Program-made: the position numbers and the translations under genes | Shown: piece after piece, positions 55,830 to 64,000 of the stretch | Layout: each line of letters begins with the position of its first letter | How positions within the stretch are numbered: position 1 is the first letter of the stretch | Notes under the pieces: generated by a model | Seen by the model: the letters and a program-made list of their open reading frames with translations, nothing else | The model's database searches: none | What the model was told of the DNA's origin: nothing | NCBI GenBank assembly: GCA_020137815.1 | Contig: CM035360.1 | Location: forward strand, 7,757,743 to 7,821,742 | Direction: 5' to 3' | Length of the DNA stretch: 64,000 nt | Origin: Hormiphora californensis | Lineage: Eukaryota > Ctenophora > Tentaculata > Cydippida > Pleurobrachiidae

Positions 55830-56904
55830 AGTATTTGTCCGATAGCCACCCTGTCGACAACATTCTGTCTCTAGAAAGAAGCTAAATGGTTCAAAGTACT
55901 GGGTCACTTGGCTCCATTGCAACCTATTCTCGCTCCGCGACGTCGATCTCACTCAGGTATCAATGTGGCCAACTGGGTCACCTGTCTCCAAGAGGTCACT
56001 GCGCTGGCAAGCGCAAAGGTGACCATCCCCTCCCCCCAGCCGCGCGTGCCAGAATGCAGTAATAACTTTTTTCAGTTTTTAGCCAAAAATGGCATTTTTC
56101 GACGCCCATAGCGAGGCCCCCACTGCACCAATCAGTCTGAAATTTGGTATACAGTGTCACATAGTCTAGATCTACTGTAGTTTAAAAGGGCAAGTCTCTA
56201 TCTTTTTTAGTTTTAGAGATATGGCATCGTGAAAAAAGCAATAAGTGTCCCGGGTCTATGTATCTATCTATCTATGGATAGACGCTATTTTACCAAATTT
56301 ATAATCGTTTTTGAGAGAAAACGACATAAGATAGACACTTCTCGTTTGTTTAATTCGAAAGATAATCGTTTGAATTGTGTAGACGAATAGTTTTCATGTT
56401 CTAGGTCCAACCAGAACGTCTTAACAAACTGTCATAAAGATAAGACATTTTTCGAACTAACCAAATTTCTTTGAGCTCAATTTACACCCTGAAGACGGTT
56501 TCTGATTGAAAAACGGAGACCACACTTATGAAAGATAATCGTCCAAACTTTCAGAAACTATATTGTGAATTTGTGAAACTCTATTTTTAAGGGTCTCAAA
56601 TCGCGTCTGAAGTGTTAAGACTGTATGAAAAATAGATATGACGATAGTGCGTTTTTCGCCATGGCGACCTCAAATCTGGTCCAATCGATCTCAAACTTAG
56701 TCAGCCTCTTTATCTAGATAAGCCTGATAATTATATTTCCCTATCATAACGTTATAACGTCGTGACATCACGCTATGACGTCACAATGACGTCAAAATTG
56801 AAATTTTCGTATTTTAGCGATTCCTGACGGTCTTTACACGTTCTGCTACGTCCAGACATGTCTTACATCGTATTTCATATCAGAAAATACCAAAAATATA
56901 CCCC
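55830..56904. other. Gene-free stretch
   Basis: No exon, RNA gene or clear repeat was recognised. A run of CGTCA/TGACG-rich sequence occurs near 56750-56800 (ATGACGTCACAATGACGTCA), which includes CRE-like TGACGTCA sites of unknown relevance. Confidence 0.4.
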
Positions 56905-57241
56905 AATTATGCCAAAAACTAACAGAAATTAGTTGGCTGGAAAGGTGACCACTTTTGTTGGCAAACTGACACCTTTGCCCGGCCCGGGTTGTGGATATAA
57001 TCATCGATGGGGTAAATCAGGGGGTTTGAAAAGAGAGATAGAGAGATAGAGAGATAGAGAGAGAGCGAGAGAGAGAGATAGAGAGATAGAGAGAGAGCGA
57101 GAGAGAGAGAGAGAAAGAGGGAGAGAGAGAGAAAGAGAGGGAAAGATAAAGATGAAACCCGGAGAGGGCAAAGGTGTCAGTTTGCCAACAAAAGTGGTCA
57201 CCTTTCCAGCCAACTAATTTCTGTTAGTTTTTGGCATAATT
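56905..57241. mobile_element. 337-bp foldback MITE
   Basis: Arms of about 80 bp start AATTATGCCAAAAACTAACA and run through GGTGACCACTTTTGTTGGCA to GACACCTTTGCCC. The complement ends at 57241. The centre is a GA microsatellite (about 57030-57145). Confidence 0.88.
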
Positions 57242-57362
57242 AATACAAAGCTTACTGTCAGGAAGAACTAGGCATCTTGTCACTGTCTATGTCATGTTAC
57301 TGTCATGTTACTGTCACTGTCATGTTACTGTATGTAATGACCCGATGACCGTAGGAATCCTG

Positions 57363-57367
57363 CAGAG

Positions 57368-57427
<60 letters not shown>

Positions 57428-57571
57428 GAGAGAAGAGAGTAGAGAGAGAGATAGGATAGATACTCGATCTCTATGTCTTCTCGCGCTTCTCGATGCTCTC
57501 TCTCTCCTACTAGCTCTCTAGCTCTCTCTCTATCCTCTTCTCTCTCTCTCTCTCTCCTTCTCCTCTCTCTC

Positions 57572-57606
<35 letters not shown>

Positions 57607-57618
57607 CTCTCTCTCTCT

Positions 57619-57709
<91 letters not shown>

Positions 57710-57760
57710 CCTCTCTCTCCTCTCTCTCTTCTCTCCTCTCTCTCTCTCTATCGCGCTAGA
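57363..57760. repeat. GA tract facing a CT tract
   Basis: GA-rich 57363-57460, then 57490-57760 CT-rich. The two are complementary in composition and could fold on each other. Simple-sequence expansion is a sufficient explanation. Confidence 0.85.
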
Positions 57761-58075
57761 GCTCAGCGAGATCCCACTATAGCAAGTTAGCAATATCATG
57801 TGATTTGAGAGTTGTGCCATTCGATTGTGACAATATATGGTGTGTGCACTGGGCCGTGACACTGAGCACACGTTTGTTTAGCCAGTTTAATTTATATTCA
57901 TTTTGTATATTGCATATTGTCCGATCATAAGCTAACGCAAGCCCTACGGACAGACTGCGTAGCATGGCAAGGGATGCTGAGGGGATCACCCTGCTCTTTT
58001 TTATCAGCGATCCAAACAGCGCTATTGTTTGGGTTCCATTTAAGGGCAGCTATAATTAGTTACCTAGGTTAAGGT

Positions 58076-59773
58076 GGGGGGGTTCCAACCTATTTTATTG
58101 TACGGTTTTGTACGGTTTTGTACGGACCATACATAAAAGTATCCGAAATTCCTGTTTTTTTCCATACAAACAATACAAAAAAATACAAAAAAATAATGAA
58201 GGATGTGGGTGCCTGATAAAAGTATAAATAATACATAGCTGGGTTCCGTTTATGTTCATGTACCATCTATTATATATATGAACGTTTTTAGTTCCATTGT
58301 CGTCCATTTTCCTGCTAAAATTACATACTAAAAAAGTGTGTAAAAGTACACGTTTTTGAAATTCTAAAAAAACGAAATCATTGATTCAGATTACCGTTAC
58401 GATTACGAGAAAAGTTTCTCAGTTGGAGATCACTTTCTCGGTACTAATTTCGATTCCGGATAATTTTCTCGGTAAAAATTACGATTTGGGGAAATTTTTC
58501 GCTTAGAAAATACGATTCGAGAAATTTTTTCGGTAAGAAATTGGGATTCGGGGAAATATCTCGCTTAGAAAATACGATTCGAGAAATTTTTTCGGTAAGA
58601 AATTGGGATTCGGGGAAATATCTCGCTTAGAAAATACGATTAGAGAAAATTTTCTCGGTAAGAAATTGCGATTCGGGGAAATTTCTCGCTTAGAAAATAC
58701 GATTCAAGAAAATTTTCTCGGTAAGAAATTGCGATTCGGGGAAATTTCTCGCTTAGAAAATACGATTCGAGAAAAATTTTCTCGGTAAGAAATTGCGATT
58801 CGGGGAAATTTCTCGCTTAGAAAATACGATTCGAGAAAAATTTTCTCGGTAAGAAATTGCGATTCGGGGAAATTTCTCGCTTAGAAAATACGATTCAAGA
58901 AAATTTTCTCGGTAAGAAATTGCGATTCGGGGAAATTTCTCGCTTAGAAAATACGATTCGAGAAAAATTTTCTCGGTAAGAAATTGCGATTCGGGGAAAT
59001 TTCTCGCTTAGAAAATGCGATTCGAGAAAAATTTTCTCGGTAACAAATTTCGATTCGAGGAAATTTCTCGCTTAGAAAATACGTTTCGAGAAAATTTTCT
59101 CGGTAAGAAATTGCGATTCGGGGAAATTTCTCGCTTAGAAAATACGATTCGAAAAAATTTCTCGGTAAGAAATTGCGATTCGGGAAAATTTCTCTCGCTT
59201 AGAAATTGCGATTCGATAATACTTTCTTGGATAGAAAGTTCGATTTGGAAAGATTTTCTCTCTTAGAAATTCCAATTTTTCGTACAAACAGTACAAAAAA
59301 AGCACAACAAATTATGGAGGTGGGTGCCTAGTAAAAGTTCATGGACGGGTTCCTTTTGTCCTAATGTACCACCTAGGAACGTTTGTCGTGTAATTATTAT
59401 CTTTCATTCGAAATTCGAAAAAGTAAACATCATTGATTCAGATTTCGAAAATTTTGAATAGAATATTTCCTTTTGTTTTGATAAAGAACAATTAAAACAT
59501 GATTAAAACATGTTTTTTATCTTCCAATTATAAGAAAAAGTTGCTAATTTTGTATGAAACCACAGTTTAATCAGGAATTTATGACACAATTATGATCATA
59601 AACTAAAGTTTCAACGATCAGAAAAGCTTTGTTTAATCGTTTATACCCCGTTTTATTTTTTTGTATTTTTTTGTATTTTTTTGTACTTTTTTGTATTTTT
59701 TTGTATTTTTTTGTTTGAGGAAACCCGTGTTTTTTTCCGTACAAACGTACAACAAATAGGTTGGAACCCCCCC
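58076..59773. mobile_element. 1.7-kb hAT-like non-autonomous element (8-bp TSD)
   Basis: Ends GGGGGGTTCCAACCTATTTT and AAATAGGTTGGAACCCCCCC are inverted. The 8-bp direct repeat GTTAAGGT flanks both sides (58068-58075 and 59774-59781). Sub-terminal TTGTACGG and TTTTTTGTATTTTTTTGTA repeats lie near both ends. The interior is a 63-bp tandem repeat array. No transposase. Ends and duplication length fit the hAT class. Confidence 0.88.
58400..59270 (+). repeat. 63-bp tandem repeat array
   Basis: About 13 units around ATTCGGGGAAATTTCTCGCT, TAGAAAATACGATTCGAG and AAAATTTTCTCGGTAAGAAA. Units are 62-64 bp, so 21-residue periodic frames appear by chance. The units at both ends are more diverged than the middle ones. 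Confidence 0.93.
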
Positions 59774-59793
59774 GTTAAGGTACGTTGACGTCA

Positions 59794-59824
59794 GTACAGT
59801 CGCTGTAGTCTACAGTGACTGTAC
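59794..59824. repeat. Hairpin beside the hAT-like element
   Basis: GTACAGTCGCTGTAG pairs with CTACAGTGACTGTAC with one mismatch around a 1-base centre. Confidence 0.75.
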
Positions 59825-59863
59825 TGGGGCCGACTGTACTACAGTGCAGTATATCAGTATATA

Positions 59864-59971
59864 CAGTCGGACCTTGATTTATCAGAATGCTCGGGGGAGA
59901 ATCGGGAAGTTCATCCTCCCGGTAAACCAGGGTTCCGGTAAATCGGGATCCGGTAAATCGGGATCCGACTG
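59864..59971. mobile_element. 108-bp pogo/Tigger-like MITE (TA flanks)
   Basis: Ends CAGTCGGACCTTGATTTATC and GGTAAATCGGGATCCGACTG are inverted and resemble pogo/Tigger termini. TA lies on both sides (59862-59863, 59972-59973). The right end repeats GGTAAATCGGGATCC twice. Confidence 0.75.
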
Positions 59972-60814
59972 TATACAACGAATACATAATTTGGGTCTTG
60001 TTCGAACGCCGGGCTGGGCGTTATATCATGACATCAAAGACATATATTATTATTTTTCCGTGTCTAATATTATTTCAATTCCATAGCTCAGTAGTCTGTG
60101 AGTAATTCGATAGGGGAGCTATGATAAAACTCTCTGTCATTGTCACACACGATGCTGAGAGTAATGATTTGCCGATTTATCATTTGTTTATATAGTTCTA
60201 ATCCATTGCTCGCCCAATATTCAAATATTCACCCCTTTTCGCATTATGTACTATGTACATAATAAGATAATTTACAAACAAAATTAATAACAATAACTTT
60301 ATATCTACTTAAAGTAGCTCAGGTTGGTACAGCAGTGTTGTGATGTTTGGTTTCAAAAGATCAGGTAAAATACCCCAGCGAGCTGTGCATTGTGTATCAA
60401 ACACTGTATAACCATGTTGCAACAAGCAGGGTGATTAGTATACTCCCCAATATTTAAAAAAAAACTTCGTGTGATGCTATCACTGATAGGAATTACACTC
60501 ACGCAATTATAGTATCGAATACATCCACCTAAGGAACGAAAATAAGGAACTTTCCTTATTGGAAAAAATCTTCCTAAACGCCCAAGTTCATGACAGCCAA
60601 GGGGCCTTAATTAGATTAAAGTGTTCCTTAACTCATTTATGAGGAATCTTCCTAAACAGCGTTCATGAAGGACCCCCTGAGCGATAAATAGTTGGTGGTG
60701 GTGGCTTTCACTCTGCGTAGGCTCACAATATAAATAGAGATGTTTATTTTTCCATTTTACACTCCCACACTCACACACACACACACTCTTTGTCTTCCAC
60801 CCTTATTGCGAGTT
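59972..60814. other. Upstream region of the EF-hand gene
   Basis: No repeat or gene seen except a small inverted motif (AAGGAACTTTCCTT near 60547). The promoter of the EF-hand gene should lie at its right end, where a TATAAATA sequence occurs at about 60730, some 85 bp before the ATG. Confidence 0.4.
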
Positions 60815-62690
60815 ATGCCATACTTACAGCGTAAAAATGCTAAGAAACCCCCTCAAAAGGGCGGCATGTTTTTCATACTGAAGCCTCCCCCAGATCCTTC
60901 ACCCCTGCTGCACGCCACTAACAACGGTAATGTGTACCAAATAACCTAGTTTTGATATAATCGTATGGAGTCTGTTTTACACTTACAGCGCCTACCCGAT
61001 CAAAACGTTGTCTGGACCCCCCCCATAGCCTTGAAAATGTACCAGCATATTTTCCAATGCAATATAGCACACTAGGATTACACTATTGCTGCTAGGAACA
61101 GAAGACATGTATTTGTAATGAGGTGGCATGGTCCCTGGTTACACCACTACTCATATTTCATTTCTCTTTTTTTACCATGTCACATCATCGCGGAATTGTT
61201 AGTCGTACACTCTCAGGTGTGTCTTGTTTTGTAGCGTCGGATACATGATCTGATCACTCTGCATTTGCTTGTGCATTAGGATAGGTATCAAATCTCTTTT
61301 CTCAATCTCTCGCTCACTCGCTCCCCCTCTATCTCGCTCCCTCTCTCGTTCTATGTCCTATTTGTGATTTTGAACGCATTGATTTGCAGGCGAATTGTTT
61401 GGAAAAAAGGCAAGCAAGAGTACAAGGAAGAAGAGTTCAATCCCAGCCATTGATCCAGATAATCCGTATGAGGTAGTCCTGAGACAGGCCTTTGAACTGT
61501 TTGATCAGGATGGTAACGGTAAGTGGGGGATCCATATGAGGTAGTCCTGAGACAGGCCTTTGAACTGTTTGATCAGGATGGTAACGGTAAGTGGGGGATC
61601 CATATGAGGTAGCCCTGAGACAGGCCTTTGAACTGTTTGATCAGGATGGTAACGGTAAGTGGGGGATCCATATGAGGTAGTCCTGAGACAGGCCTTTGAA
61701 CTGTTTGATCAGGATGGTAACGGTAAGTGGGGGATCCATATGAGGTAGTCCTGAGACAGGCCTTTGAACGTTATCATGTTCCACAGGGACAATTACGATA
61801 GAGGAGGTGAGGATCGCCCTAAAAACACTTGGTCAGGATGTGTCTGATGAAGAAGTGGCTGAGTTGATGGGTGATGTAAGTATTATGGGATAATACGGCT
61901 CAACGTCTCTATATTAACCACACTATACTAGGTAGACAAGGACGGTGACAACTGTATTGGATATGACGAGTTCAAGCAGATGATAAATAAGTTGGATGAA
62001 GCAGAGAACAATCTGTATAACGCCTATATTGAGGAAACATTTAGGGTAATATATTGAGTCAATTGGTTCCCATTACCATGTATGCCTCCTGTGTATTTGA
62101 TAGAAAATTACTGGTGACGTTTCCATGGTTATTACTAGTAATACTAGTTTGAGAGCTTATAATGCTATTTGACGGGGCTCTATAACAAGCTCTCATCATG
62201 ATCAGTAAATGGGATGTTAGGTCTTGTTCAGCACACATGTACATGCTATGACACTCTCTCTCTCCAGGTATTTGATGTGGACAATGATAAGTTGATAACT
62301 CCTAAAGACCTCAAACACACACTTTGCAAACTTGGTCTACAGTGCTCAACTGACTGAGGTAAGATAATACTCCTAACTACAAACTGTTAATAAAGTGCTA
62401 CTATTAATCCTGGTCTATACAGTCAGACAACAGAGCCAAGGTAATGTGCCTGCCCCCACTAGGTGTGTGACACGATTCGGGACTCACTAAAAGATGTGAA
62501 AGGGCACATGCAGCGTGCTGCAAGGGAGAACATGCCTGCCCTTGCTGAGGAAGGAGAGAGAACGATAGAGCGCAGGCCAGTCTCTAGAGCATCGCATGTA
62601 CCCTCTGAGGAGAAAGAGCCGGCTATTATACTGGGTGTTGGAATGGAAGAACTGAAAATAATAGCTAAAGGGTGGCCCCGACCCATTTAA
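60815..62690 (+). CDS. EF-hand calcium-binding protein, calmodulin/centrin-like (apparent frameshift)
   Basis: Six exons: 60815-60926, 61390-61518, 61787-61875, 61932-62045, 62268-62358 and 62463-62690; about 253 aa if one frame break is ignored. The basic, proline-rich N-terminus (KKPPQKGGMFFILKPPPD) is followed by EF-hand 1 (AFELFDQDGNGTITIEE), EF-hand 2 (DVDKDGDNCIGYDEF) and a weaker EF-hand 3 (VFDVDNDKLITPKDL, Lys at loop position 6). The C-terminal exon (VCDTIRDSLKDVKG onward) has no fourth loop. Loops 1 and 2 have the acidic residues needed for calcium. In exon 5 the frame stops just after LCKLGLQ; one extra T at 62343 explains it, since without it the frame continues AQLTE into exon 6. 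The long N- and C-terminal extensions differ from calmodulin and centrin. Confidence 0.75.
61519..61770 (+). repeat. 68-bp tandem repeat of an exon end plus its donor
   Basis: Four further units (the last partial) of 68 bp follow exon 2 of the EF-hand gene. Each copies the last ~52 bp of the exon (YEVVLRQAFELFDQDGNG) plus GTAAGTGGGGGATCCA. Donors recur at 61519, 61587, 61655 and 61723. Read-through hits a TAG in the first unit, so only the first donor gives the expected protein. Confidence 0.93.

Positions 62691-64000
<1,310 letters not shown>

Noticed and set aside
58603-59266. Periodic LRFGEISRLENTI frames resembling a repeat protein
   Set aside because: The 63-bp DNA repeat lies inside a transposon and is a multiple of three by chance; units of 62 and 64 bp break the frame.

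Overview
The window looks like nuclear DNA of an early-branching animal, most likely a demosponge. This is an inference from three things: animal-type genes (VPS35, PCMTD, TMEM45, a sushi/CCP receptor) packed close together with many short GT-AG introns, abundant (CT)n/(GA)n tracts and foldback MITEs, and no bacterial-style operons. I could not run a database search, so the species is not established.

Layout. 64-1152 (-): 5' part of a coiled-coil gene running off the left edge. 2235-11236 (+): a 23-exon gene for a type I membrane receptor with an apextrin-C-like N-terminus, eight CCP domains, one membrane span and a cytoplasmic tail rich in tyrosine motifs. One of its introns holds a small antisense gene (7933-8436). 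12062-14534 (-): PCMTD-type methyltransferase-like gene. 14.7-22.6 kb: a nest of mobile elements (MITEs, foldbacks, a 5'-truncated LINE, a tRNA-derived SINE, an element with TA target duplication inside a LINE 3' end). 22731-24325 (+): F-box protein with an apparent frameshift. 24569-31553 (+): complete VPS35 retromer subunit in 18 exons. 32758-35549 (+): small nuclear-looking coiled-coil protein with a LINE fragment in an intron. 35.5-40.9 kb: minisatellites and poor-looking sequence. 40901-45153 (-): TPR protein, 3' part missing. 45.5-47.6 kb: more MITEs, including a second copy of the element at 9.1 kb. 47684-53145 (+): TMEM45/DUF716 membrane protein. 53.2-60.8 kb: no gene seen, mostly two large repeat-filled elements. 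60815-62690 (+): EF-hand protein with an apparent frameshift. The rest is low complexity.

The genes do not form one pathway. VPS35 (endosome sorting) and TMEM45 are membrane-system proteins, and the CCP receptor is the best candidate for a cell-surface recognition role. The most unusual recurring pattern is that tandem repeats are anchored at splice sites: unit duplications carry an exon end plus its 5' splice site in four different genes, and other arrays start exactly at a donor or end exactly at an acceptor. Exon boundaries below were read by eye from splice signals, frame continuity and homology.
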